64,000 nucleotides of DNA from Cavia porcellus. Its lineage: Eukaryota; Chordata; Mammalia; Rodentia; Caviidae. Below the pieces are notes generated by a model that worked only from the letters and a program-made list of their open reading frames with translations, searched no databases and was not told where the DNA came from. Positions 36,701 to 48,400 of this stretch are shown here, piece by piece (within the stretch, counting starts at the first letter, position 1; each line of letters starts with the position of its first letter). Position numbers and translations under genes: made by a program. Location of the stretch: positions 136,994,982 through 137,058,981 of the forward strand of contig NW_026947484.1 of assembly GCF_034190915.1 (NCBI RefSeq). Reading direction: 5' to 3'.

Positions 36701-36794
36701 ATACACACACACACACAGGACTGAAGGATGGGACTCCCCTCCCCATGAGGAGGTGACCATAGGGCTATCAGAAATGCAAGGGACAGCAGGAAAG

Positions 36795-37015
36795 TATGCT
36801 GCCGTTTGTTGAGAGTGATGGATCAGACCTTGTGCTGGACTCCAGATATATATCACCTTACTTGACTCTCATCATAAGCTTAAGAATAAAGCATTTGTCT
36901 TCTTTGACAAGTGTGGAAACCGAGGCTGAAGAACATGAAAGTGTCCCTACATCCACATATGTAGTTTGTGGTGGGGCTGAGGCCGTTGGGCTCAAAGCTC
37001 GTTTCTCTATAATCA
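36795..37015 (-). repeat. MIR SINE, antisense
   Basis: 'gtggaaaccgaggctgaaga' and the surrounding layout match antisense MIR. Confidence 0.5.
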
Positions 37016-37140
37016 TGTGATTGCACGGTTCAGGAGAGGTGAACTGTCCTTCTCTCAGGGGCATTTACCTACTGGGGACTTCCAGGCAATCTTCTCTTAG
37101 AACTCTTGTGTCACCCAGGAACTGTCACTACAGGCTGATC

Positions 37141-37184
37141 CTGTCCTCTCTGCTGTGTGGTGGCAGACACAGCAGAGAGGACAG
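37141..37184. repeat. Perfect 18-bp inverted repeat (hairpin, 8-nt loop)
   Basis: CTGTCCTCTCTGCTGTGT at 37141-37158 is the exact reverse complement of ACACAGCAGAGAGGACAG at 37167-37184. The loop is GGTGGCAG. Function is unknown. Confidence 0.95.
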
Positions 37185-38164
37185 AGGAAAAGAAAAGAAA
37201 ACTGTGTGCCTCAGACACAAGTCCACTCAGAGGGGAACGGGCTCTTCAGAGAGGAGCATTCCAACTGGGAGTCATGGCGGCTCATTATAAGATACTGCTG
37301 TTGTGAGGGTGTGAAAGCATTTTTAGATTTACTGCAAGTGAAGACACTGAAAGGCGGAGAGAACCAAATATCACTATGTCTGCAGGCTCAGAGGAAGGAG
37401 CTACGCTCCAAAATCTGAGCCTGAGACTTTCTTGGGGGAAGTCTTATGTAGAGGATTTAGGTGGAATGGCGTGGGCTGAGTTCCAGAGGCAGAACGGGGT
37501 GCAGTTAAGCACAGAGGGTTTGAGCCAGGCAGTCTAAGCAGGATACCAGAAGTGGCGTGAGACTGTTGCTTTGTGCAAGCTATCTAATTTGGTCTTCGAT
37601 TTTGGCTTCCCAAAGTTTTGTTTTCCTCATCAAGGGGACTGAACACAGTGCCTGGCAATGCCAGTTCCAATGCCAATGGAACCCGATGGGCTGCAGCTGG
37701 GCTAATGTGACCAATGAGATACAACCACACTGACTTATCAACAGGACCTGGCCACAAACTGACGTGGTGTGGCCTCTCTGGTTAGCTAGCATGGTGAGGC
37801 AGGGCTTGTGATCACCTGGGGAGAGGGGCAGGAGAGGTGGAGGAGGCAAAGACAAGCTGAGGAGGTCTCAGGAGGAAGCAGGAGGGCCCGAATTGGAGCA
37901 CAGGAGTATACGCTACGCACAGGATGACTATGCAGCAGAACCTCTTTGGACTCAGGATCCTCAACTGAACGGTGGTGAGGAGGTCAGATTTCCTGTTAAT
38001 TCTTTCTCTTCCTAAATCCTGCAATTCAAGAAATTCAGCTGGCTGTGATCTACTTACCTGACACAGGGGGAGGGAAGTGGAGTCTGGACCCTCACTATTC
38101 CACTCATCCTCCAAGCAAGCGAAACTCACTGTGAGCCAGCTCTGAGAGGGCTCTGCTTCCTCCT
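37185..38164. other. Intergenic, no gene recognised
   Basis: The 105-residue antisense frame at 37812-38129 is unrecognised. Confidence 0.5.
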
Positions 38165-38258
38165 GCGCTTCTTGTTTTTGTTTTTGTACTGGGAACCGAA
38201 CTCATGACCTCGTGCTTGCCAGGCAGGTGCTGTGCTCTGAGCTGTCTCCTGGCCCTCC
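38165..38258 (-). repeat. ID SINE, antisense
   Basis: 'gtactgggaaccgaactcat' to 'gctctgagctgtctcctggc' is an antisense ID body. Confidence 0.75.
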
Positions 38259-39081
38259 TCTTCTGCTTCTTATTCTCTTCCTGTTATTCTATCTCTCAGG
38301 AACTTCAGTTACAGGAAGAAGAGTCAACAGATGGAGAGAGGTGAGATAGTAACGGGAGAGACTGGAATGGCCCATGGACCAGATTCTCTGAAATGCACGC
38401 ACCCACAGGTGGGAGCTGTCTCCACCCTCCGTACTGGCAGCTGCTACTAAACAGGGTGGGAGGCACTTAGAATGAAAACGAATTTAATGGAAAAACCACA
38501 TGTATCAAAGCAGAAATGTCAGCGTAGCAGCAATAACCAAGGACAATGGAAAAACAGCTATCACCCCTCCACCATGCAGGGACTGCCCCTCCGCCTTCCC
38601 AACAAAACACACACCCCCACACGCACTCTTTTGAGAAATATAGTGATTTTATATGATTTTCTGAAAAGGCAACCAGAGTGTACGGAGTACAGAGGCAAAC
38701 GTGCTTCTATGCAATGGGCACTACCTTAAGCTATGGCGGCTTGAACCAGCAGAAAGAAGTCAAACTCTAAAATCAGGCACAAAGTTTTCTTTCACAAGAA
38801 GAACTTACATTTATAAAGGAAATAGTTACTTGTAAAAAGTGCCACCCTTTCCTGTGCCAGGAAGAGGACTCTCAGCTTCCATCACCTGACTTCATGTCTC
38901 CGACTAAAACACCCTTGCACACCTCTCTTCCCTGGCATCCCATGACTTGTCTTCCCCACCCCAAATCCCTACCCCTCTTCATTTTTGCTGAGCCTAAGAA
39001 CAAGCCCAAATTTGACCCATCTTTTTTGATTACTCATCCGGGGGTGGCGCCATGTGTCATAATGTACATCTTCATGAACTT
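38259..39081. other. Intergenic, no gene recognised
   Basis: No repeat or gene is recognised. Confidence 0.5.
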
Positions 39082-39091
39082 TCGTGTGCGT

Positions 39092-39122
<31 letters not shown>

Positions 39123-39130
39123 CGTGTGTT
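39082..39130. repeat. (GTGTGC)n / (GT)n microsatellite
   Basis: A compound run: GTGCGT units followed by pure GT, then GCGTGTG. Confidence 0.95.
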
Positions 39131-39569
39131 GTTGTTAATTTGTCCTTTTGGAATAGAACAACAGGTCTAGAAAACCTAAACTGAGTATAGAAAAAGGATA
39201 CGCTTTTCTTCCCTTCATACAATTGTGCTTAGTTTGTTTTTCTTGCATTTCACAGTTTATCCAAACATGATTTACCTTCTTTTTTCTTAGACATTTAAAT
39301 CATGTCTGAGTTTCACTTAATACTGCAGTGTGTGAACTTAAAGCCAAATCTTATTTCAGACCTTTCACGGTTCCCTTATGAAAAAAATTATTGTGGGCTT
39401 GATGGATAGAAATAAATTTATTTCTGATGCTTCTGATTTACACGGACAGGTTGTTCACTAGAACCTGGGTTATTTGCATTTTTACTGGCCTACTACAAGT
39501 GTATGTTTTTATCATCATTAACAGTAACTGTTTTTATTTTTAAATGAAAATTGTATCTATGTTAAAATG

Positions 39570-39840
39570 GACATGTCTTTATTAATACGCTAATTATGTT
39601 TCCATAGGCTTGTTACTTAGTTGTACATTTTATGAATTGTTCTGTTAGGACCTTGACTCATTTTAATATGAAGGTATCTTTCTTGTCTTTCTGTATTTAC
39701 AAGAAAACATTGATTTTTTTTAGGGATGTTAACTTTGACATGTATCTTGTAAGTAATTTGTCTCTTTCAGTACTTGATATTTAAATTTTTAAATAATTTT
39801 TTTAGACACAGAAGTCTTTGTTGTAAGCAGCAAGCCTATC
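39570..39840 (-). repeat. Old L1 (L1M-type) 3' region, antisense
   Basis: T-rich sequence with 'agggatgttaactttgacat' and 'agacacagaagtctttgttg' resembles the antisense L1M 3' end. It is strongly decayed. Confidence 0.45.
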
Positions 39841-39937
39841 AGTCCCTTTCTTTGTCCTGGTTTCTGCCACTGATGCCATGCTTATCCTTCAGAATTGAAC
39901 TAGATGTGAGAGGAAGAGTTAATGTCTCAAGAAGAGC

Positions 39938-40073
39938 AGGCCAGGCTGGTGGCATATACCTATGATGCCAGCACTCAGGAGGCTGAGGCAGGAGCATGCC
40001 ATAAGTTCTAGGCCAGTCTGGGCTAAACAGTAAGACCCTGTCTCAAAAGACAAAACAAACAAAAATTTGCTTT
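39938..40073 (+). repeat. B1-type SINE
   Basis: 'ggccaggctggtggcatata' to 'agaccctgtctcaaaaga' is a full B1 body. It appears inserted into old L1 sequence. Confidence 0.85.
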
Positions 40074-40299
40074 ATACTTGCTCTGTGAGAGTGTAAAACT
40101 ATCTGCACATTGATGGGAAGAGACGGCAACCTCTTAAAAGCTACAGAGGTTAGAGGATACCATTCACATGGCTGGCTTTGGAGAGGTGGCTGGTGAATTG
40201 GCTACTCAGAAGTAGGAAAACCACATGCTAATAATGTCTCAGAGCCCACCAATACTATAGAAAAATGTGTGCCATAAGCATCCTCTATTTTTAAAAAAA

Positions 40300-41230
40300 T
40301 TTTATTAAAAAAAATGTGTTCTTTACCAAAATTTCCAACTTCACAGAAGTTGACACAGTAAAAAGGGAAGTTTGCATTTAGACTTTCAGTCTAAATCCTG
40401 AAAGATAAGCATTATAAAAAGTTCAACATGAGTGAGTGGACTTTTTCCACGCATACATTAGTAATAATATAGTGTAGTATAGCACATTATATTATAATAT
40501 AGTACAATGTCATATCATATCTATATGAAAAGGGGTAATATTGTTTTGCAATTTGCTCTTTTCACATGATTTTCCAAGATGTCTTTCCATATCTTAAAGT
40601 CTGCTTCATTCTATTTTGACTGTCATGCAATATTTAACAATTTGAGTGTATTATATTTTATACAAAATCATTTGGGCAGGATAGGGTTATTAAAATGACT
40701 GTACAAAAATATGTATTTTTAAAAAGTTAATAGAAATTACCAAATTCCATCACTTAAAATATATCAATTAGATTTTGCTAATATTGTGTGAAGCAACTTA
40801 TTTATTCCCACATTATGTCAATAATGTAAAATATATTTTTTTATAATTTTGTGGTAAAATGATATTTTGTAACTTGGATATCTATATTTTTTGGTGAATT
40901 AGAGTTTTTTAATATGTCTGATATTTTTTATGTGAAGTATTTCTTCTGTAAACTGATAATTTATATCTTTTGCCCATTTAAAAAACCTTTTTTTCTTATG
41001 TGTTAATGAAAGATATAATGGACAAAATTAAAAAATGATATAGACAAATACATTTGCAATATATATGAAAATTGTATAATTTTACATTTTTTAGGTATCC
41101 ATAATTGTAGGCATGACTGCCCATGTTTTCTGTATTACTTCTGGATTGTGTTGTCTACGTAGGCTGGTCTTCCATACTCAGAGATATAAAAATATCTTTC
41201 TAGGTTGTGTTTTAGGCATTATTACAGGAC
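40300..41230 (-). repeat. Very AT-rich block with old L1M-type sequence, antisense
   Basis: 'ccaagatgtctttccatatc' and 'tatatcttttgcccattta' follow the order of an antisense L1M 3' region. The remainder is too AT-rich to assign. Confidence 0.4.
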
Positions 41231-42129
41231 GTTTTTAACACTGAAAAATTTATGCCAATTGTACTCTGTTGTCATGTATGTTGTTAATGGTTTATCACTC
41301 AACCATTTAGTTAGGCTTCCTGTCACAAGATGATGGAAAATTCAGTGCTTTGTCTTAATCTCATTTCCTGATAATTTTCTGAAAGATAATCTCCATATGT
41401 GTAACTGATATTGGCCAAAAAAAAAAAAAAAAAAACCTCTCCAGAACTTTAAAGGTGTTTACTCACTGTGTCCTAAACAGCAGAGGAATGAAAATTTACC
41501 TTCGCAGTCTGTCGCTGTTTGCCCTTTGAGAGGGTCCTGCCTTGGCATCACGGTCCCTCCCTGTGTCACAGATGTCTCTTCTCTCGCTCTGCAGGGTCTC
41601 TCTCATTCTGTTCTTCCTTACAGTGCCCCTGTCTTCACCATCCATCGTGTAACACCTTAGACATTTTTTAAGCTGGTTGTACAGTAGTATTCAAAGTCTC
41701 CATGACTTTTACTTGTTTGGCAGCAAGTTTTTAGTCACCTGTGAATTTCAAAAAGTTGCAAAATGTATGTTAAACAGAAGATCTGGAGATTGTAAGCATT
41801 CACAGCTGATACTCAATGTACATTTCTTTTTTTGTGGGTACATAAACAATTTTAGGGCATAAAAAATACCTCTGGGGAAAAAGAAACCCATTTCCTAATC
41901 ATTTCATGTATACATGTTTCTAAACATTTACCATCATGCAACAAATATTTGTATTCTGCTGTTTGCTTGTGTGCATTTGTCCATCTTTCTATGTGGTCCT
42001 GTTACAGGTGAAATAACCGAGTGGCTGGGTTGTGACATTAAATTTGGCTCTTCATTTACTAAAAGATGGCCCTGTTAGACTTACTTACCTTTCAGTTCCT
42101 TTTCTCTTCAGTGAGGTCATAAAACCCAC
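41231..42129. other. CD2 5' flank, no gene recognised
   Basis: It contains an A19 run at about 41416-41435 and no clear repeat. It may hold distal CD2 control elements, which I cannot identify by eye. Confidence 0.4.
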
Positions 42130-42357
42130 CTCTCCTCATTCTTTGTTTTGGTGAGACTTAAACAGTGATAAGGAAAGCACACCTGCTTTGGCAAGCAGCC
42201 TGAGCAGTGTCTCTTTGTTGAGTGTGTGCGAGTGTTCTGCCCGTTAAGGGAGCAAAGAGACACGTGGTTCTTTCCTCAGGGGTGGGTTCCACCAGCCTCT
42301 TGTCAGTTCCTTTTGCAAGAAGAGCTCAGAATCATCACAAGGAAACGAATCCCAAAG
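42130..42357 (+). promoter_or_regulatory. CD2: Presumed CD2 promoter and 5' untranslated region
   Basis: This is the unique sequence directly upstream of the CD2 start codon. I see no TATA box at a convincing distance, which fits the TATA-less human CD2 promoter. A CACGTG E-box lies at 42261-42266 and a CACCTG E-box near 42180. The transcription start is not determinable by eye. Function is inferred from position only. Confidence 0.5.
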
Positions 42358-42418
42358 ATGAACCTGCCATATAAAAGCTTAGCCAGTTTCTTTCTGCTTT
42401 TCAGCTTTTCTGCTAAGG
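42358..42418 (+). CDS. CD2: CD2 exon 1: start codon and signal peptide
   Basis: This 61-bp coding part encodes a short N-terminus followed by a hydrophobic Phe/Leu-rich core ('SLASFFLLFSFSAK'), a typical secretory signal. The ATG at 42358 is chosen because it lines up with the start of the human CD2 precursor. An in-frame upstream ATG at 42226 would add 44 polar residues ahead of the signal and is unlikely to be used. The exon ends with the first base of a Gly codon and a consensus donor GTAAGT at 42419, giving a phase 1 intron of only 142 bp. Confidence 0.93.
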
Positions 42419-45400
42419 GTAAGTTGGTGTGTGGGTCTTCACCGTCACGATAAGACGCTTTTTTGGACATCCTGAAATGAGCACAGGATTTAAAAGTGTT
42501 CACAGCCCAGAATTTTCTGGCAGAGTCTCAAGACCCCAATAACTGGTTCGTTTTTCACAGGTTCAACCGTTGAAGACGTTAATGTCGCCTGGGGTGCCTT
42601 GGGTCAGGATGTAAACCTGGATATTCCCAACTTTAAAATGAGTGATGTTATCGACGAGATACGATGGGAAACAGCAGGGAGCAGAGTAGCACAATTCAAA
42701 GGCAAGCAACTGTATGCGATAAACAAAACGTACAAAATATTACCAACTGGAACTCTGCAAATTAAACATCTGGAGAGAAGTTTTAACAATACCTACAAAG
42801 TAATCATATATAATACAAATGGAACATGTGTGTTGGCTAAAGAATTTCATTTGAGGATTCAAGGTAAGCCTTCCCAACATTTCTTCATCTCCATGTGAGT
42901 GCTATTTGGCAAGTTGAGAAATAGCATTTTTGAAATGTTCCCAGCCCTGGCCTCTGCCTCTGGAGTAGCTTTAAAGCAAATTCAATGTATCCTTTCAAAC
43001 CCATGGAGACACAAGTCTTGCGTGTCTGTGGGGTGGGTGGATGGGTTCATATCGGAGGAAATGCCCAGCTAGTAAAGCCTCAAGCCTATCTGCTTACAGC
43101 TGTCTCTTTAGGTGGCTGCAGGGTGGTGGGGCTGAATGGGGGTCCTGGATTAAGATGGCATTAATCCAGGAGGGAATGGGTGGGGAGAGGAAAAGATGGT
43201 GTCCCAAGTGTGTGATGAAGGTGTGAACAAGATGTGAACGAGGAGGGAGAGGCGGCCTGGAGTGCAGGTAGTCTTTGTCTAGAGAGCCAATTTCAAACCA
43301 GGGTTCTGTGGCAGGAAAGGGCTGGCAACAATGACAGTAAGAATGAACAGTCTTTGTTTCTGATCTGCTCGACAGCATAGCAATTGAGGTAGAAAGTGAT
43401 TTTTATTGGTGTGGCTTTGACTGTCTTCACATAGTCTGAGAGGCTAAGGGTGGATGTTGAGATGGAGGTGGGAGACCAGCTCCAAGCTGCCATTGTACCC
43501 CAGGCAAAGCCAGGAAGAGCCAGCAGGTGGTTCTAAACTTGGGTTTCAGATGTGAATAACAGGGATGCTGTTAGAAGTCACCAGTGCCCAGGCCCCATCA
43601 TAGACCAATTATATTGAAATGTCAGGGCGTGGAAGCCCACACATGAATGGTTCTTAAAGGTTCCCAGTGGTTCCAGTGAGCAGCCAGTGCACTGTGACAT
43701 GAGGAGGGATGTCTACCTGGGGTTGTGTGCAGGCAAGGGAAGGACAAGGTGTCTTGTGTGAAGGTGCAAAGGAGACAAAGCGGGACAGCGGCAATGCCAC
43801 TGGAGTTTGAAGCCTAGGGAGCCTGGACGGGGAGGAGAGAAAGCTGCCCTTGGCATGGTGAGGCAGCCAGGCATCTCAGCACGGGCACAGGCCAGCGATT
43901 TACAGAGCAAATGAGCACCTTCTGTGCTTCACACAGGAAATGTCACTAGAGGCTGGGCAGGGGCCCTCCTCCTACCCAGGGTCTCCTGCCTGGTCCCCAG
44001 AAGCCACAGGTGACACCTGAGCCCCTTTCACACAGTCCAGACACTGTCAGCTCATCGCAAGTGGCCCCTTTCCTACCTTAGAACCACAACATTAGAACTG
44101 GAGAGTGTTCTCCAGAAGTGGTGTGGGAGCCAAAATGGCTCTGCCGGCAGCTGCCAGTGCAACTCCTACATGCACATTTCAGGAGTCCCATTTCAAAAGT
44201 GAGCATCACGCAGGGCGCCATCCTGTTGGGCTCACATTTGTGTCACATGTAGTGCTGTGGGGTGATAATAATTACCAGTGAGGTGGCAAGGGCTTGTTAC
44301 TATGATAGTATGTAAATCCCCCAACGATGCTGAGCGCTGGTATTTATCGTTCTCTCATACGTGTAAGGAAATAGTCCTACTCAGAGGTTCCTCACCCCGC
44401 TTCTCACCGCTTGACAGCAGCAAAATCAGGATTCAAACCCAGGACTTCTTTCACAAAAACAGTAGCATTCATCACTCTCCAAGCAGCTTCTCTGTGATAT
44501 GACTCACACACCACACAATGCATACATTTAAAGTATAAAATGTGTATCTGTGTGTTCAGAGTTGAGCCTTTATCATCATAGTGTTGGATATTTTCAGGAC
44601 TCCAGCAGAAACCTTGTACCCATTAGTCAAAAGTCAGTGTTGCTGTTGTGTGCACATCAACATCACACAGCACTTTTAGTTATAACCTGGTCACCATTAC
44701 TTGTCACATGGACGTGGCCAACTCCTGCCTGCTATAAATCTATTTTCCCAATGCAGGTTAAGTATCCCCTATCTAACATGTTTGGGACTAGATATATTTC
44801 AGAAATTGGATTTTTGGATTGGGATACTCACCTGTCATAACTTCAAGGAATGTTCTGTGAGACCATGTATGCCAAAGTGCCCCAGAGTCCCTGGGACACA
44901 CACCTGGTTGCTCACTGCTAATGCCCTCAACTGTTTCCCGTGGTTCTCACAGCTTTAGCCGTGGGGTCACAGTGCTCTGATGAGGCAGTGCCCTATTAGC
45001 TGCACAGGCAGTGGAAGTCTCCTTAAAAGCGGCAGAGAAAGATTTAATCCTAGCCGCCAGAATTAAGGAGTTCTCATTTAGAAGAAGGATTTTCTCCTAT
45101 TGATCAGGTCACGCCACTTATGAAAGCTGTCTTGCGGTAAGGAGAAGTGCAAAGCCATTACTACATGAGGTTCATCACTATATTGTTGATAAAAAAAAGA
45201 GTAAATAAGATGCAAAATGTACAGTAAGATGCAAAATTGTGAAAATGAAAGGGAATGGAAGTGCCCAAAAGGAGAAAACACCTGGGACGGGGAAAGGAGA
45301 AAAGAAAGAAAGGAAAGATTATGTAAACACATATGTATACATATACCTGCGTGTTTGAAAATTTACACAAGGCAGATAACTGTATTACTAATTTCTGTTA

Positions 45401-48400
45401 GCTCATCAAAAAGAGCAGTTTGTGTTTTCATTGTCTGATTATTTCATCATTTTTTCATGCTTAAATCTTGTAATCTGAGCAACTACTTTCAAGATAATCA
45501 TATGCAATATATTAACTAGGTTAATTTCCAATTTCTGAAATTCTGTATCATTTTTGCCCTTTTTTGTTTTTAAAATATGTTGTTTACACTAGTAAAACAC
45601 AGAAATGGATTAAGAAATCTCTAGCAGAGAAACAGTAAATGAAGAATGTATCATTTAAAAAGATAATAGAAATGCGCATTTATTGATACTCATAAAAGAA
45701 AGAACTTTGTAATTTAACATAGTTTTATAGCAAGGAGAAAAAAGTAGGCCATAAGATCACCTAATATAGTTTTACTTTTAGCATATTATATCATTAATAC
45801 ATATGTCTATGCATAGACAATATCTAGTAAGGATATATATAAAAATATTAATAATTATTGACACTAGTGATTGCTGGTGATTTCTAACTTGCTTTAAATA
45901 TTTTTCATACTTATAAATGTTTACGATAATTGGACTTTGTTACAAGGTTTTTTTTCTATTATGAAGACAGATAAAGACTGACCTGACCCCTAGACCAAAT
46001 ACTACTGTTTTCTGAGTTGATTTGTTTTTCATATTCTTCATCCTAGATTCACACAATTTCACAGAATTTCCAGATGAGTAGTAAACTTTATATATGCGTG
46101 CCCGTGTTTTAGAAGAGATAGAATGTGACTGGGATAGCCTATGGGGGAGGATATTGAAATCCAGACAGGGAGGGTATCATGGAAAAATAAGAAACCTGCT
46201 TAAAGCTTGAAATGCAAAAAGAACAAAAGCAGAGCGATAGGGACCTAGCTAAATACCAAGGTCAGGCTGTTTTCTTTCATGATGCAACTTTTAAATGTTA
46301 TCATATCAGAAAACGAGAGAGGAGTGGTTTCTGGCCACTAATGTAAGAACCAGCACCAACGATTTGCCCAGGGCTTTGCCACATGTTAGCTCTCTGGCAA
46401 TCGGTGTAGCATTTTTTTCCTCTTATTCTCCTAAAGATGAGGGCTAGTGAAGCACAGTGAATAACTAAGCAGCGTTGGCTGGAAGAAGCTGGGTCTCTTG
46501 TTGCCAGGCTGGTGCCCTTCCTTTTCGGCTCCTTGAGCTCCTGACACACCCACATTCTCACACAACCACCTGGCAGGGGGAGGGGGAGGCAGCTGACGAA
46601 GGCCACTCGGAGGAAACAGTTCAGCCAGAGTCCTGCCTCTGGCTGTTGTGAAACATCGCTCTTTTCAATCTTCTTGGGTAAGTGGAGGTCAGAACACAGT
46701 GATCCTCTCACCTGCACCCCTGAACTTGGAAGGATAGTCTTCTCTCTTGATCTTCAGTTTTTATAGTGAAAACTCTAAGGTCACTCACTGAACCCTCAGA
46801 GCTTTGGATATTCCATCCATAAATGGGGAAAAAAACATCAGCTTCTTGGGTAAAATTAAATAATAGCACAGGAAAGCATTATAAGAGACACAACAGAGCA
46901 TAAACATTAGATGTGTATATTTTTTACTGCTATAATGTATCTATGAACGTACCAGAAACACCTTTTCTGCAGCATGCAAATAAAGTAAAGTAAAAACAAT
47001 TTTTGAAAATTGCTAGGAGTTTTTGAAATTGTTCCCTGGTTCCAAACTGAAACTACTCCCCACTGTCTAAATAGGATGTCTATAAAAATAAGAAAATTGC
47101 CTAAGAAGAATTGTATCTTTATTTTCTTTTCAGAGATGGTCTCAAAACCACAGATCTTCTGGGACTGTAGCAACAAAACCTTGACCTGTGTGATAGTGAA
47201 TGGAACTAATCCTATGTTAAACCTGTACCAACGTGGGAAATATCTCACAAAAGGTTCTGGGAAAGTCATCACGTACCGGTGGACAAAATTGACTGAGGCT
47301 TTCAATTGCACAGCGAGTAATAAAGTCAGTATAGAATCCGATGCAGTGGTCATCAGCTGCTCAGGTGCGTGGCAGGCATGGGCCAGGAGGTCTCAAATTC
47401 ACCTCACACACAGCCTACCAGGCCCATAGGCATGGCGACAGGTACCATGATGGTTCCTGGGCCTGCATTCCTCGCCTGGGAGGCAGACTTGGCTTAGTAA
47501 AAGAAGTGAAAATGCATCTCTTTCTTCCTGATCCCTCAAGGGAAGCCTTCAGAGAGGCAGCCACCCATTGTAGGAGTCCTCTCTCTGAACATCTTTTCCT
47601 CCCTTTGACTTCAGAAAGTTAAAAAGAACTTGAAAGGTGATCATCTGATGGGAATCTCTACTTAATGAAGAGGGAGACTGAGTTGCCCAAGGTCCCTCTT
47701 CTGTTAGTGACAAGGACTCTGAGTATCCACCTAAATATGCTGCTTTAGAGGGGAAGGTTTAGAAAGACTGTAGAGACCTGGGGAGACTGTGGGTAGAAGA
47801 TTGCAGACACAGCAGGGCAACACTTCTGTCACACAGAGGACAGCCTGGCCATGATACTATTTCCAGAAACTCCTAAGACTCGCAGGCTCTCGTTTCCCCA
47901 TGTGTCCCAGCTTGCCAAGACTCCCAGGAGTAATTTTTATGATGGTGACCTTGCCTTTTTTGGTACTGGGGATCGAACTCATGACCTCATGCTTTCCAGG
48001 CAAGTGCTTGAGCTGCTAAGCTAATTTATCCCCAGCCCTCCCAGCAGTCATTTTAGAGATACGACCTGCTATAGTACCCCGCAAGCCATAGGGCTGGACT
48101 TCTAAATTGGGTCTCTCCAAATATAGTTGAACAATCTTGACAGAGATAGTTCTCTCTGGGCTTCAGTCTTTTGGTTCAGAAAGAAGGCAGCACATTAGTG
48201 AACTATTGGTCTACTTACTTCCAAGCTCTCCGGTGTGAGCCACCAGGCTGCCTCACGGTGTGGTAGTTAGCATCCCAGCCAGCAGCCTAGGAGAGAGAAG
48301 AATAAGCACTCATGACACAAGCCATGGCCTTTCTATAACTTCATCTTAGGAGTAACATCGCATCATTCTAAGTTCTATTTATTAGAAGCAAGACTGGGTC

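Larger units (their letters stand above)
42864..47133 (+). other. CD2: CD2 intron 2
   Basis: This 4,270-bp phase 1 intron contains a MIR-like piece at about 44270-44460, a possible DNA-transposon terminus at 44750-44830, a small perfect hairpin at 43143-43171, and a very AT-rich segment from about 45370 to 46060. No additional coding exon is evident. Confidence 0.85.

Noticed and set aside
1..42129. Exons of the human neighbours IGSF3 or PTGFRN
   Set aside because: No Ig-domain exon with flanking splice sites was found outside CD2.
42226..42357. Upstream in-frame ATG as the CD2 start
   Set aside because: It would place 44 polar residues ahead of the signal peptide; the ATG at 42358 aligns with the CD2 family start.
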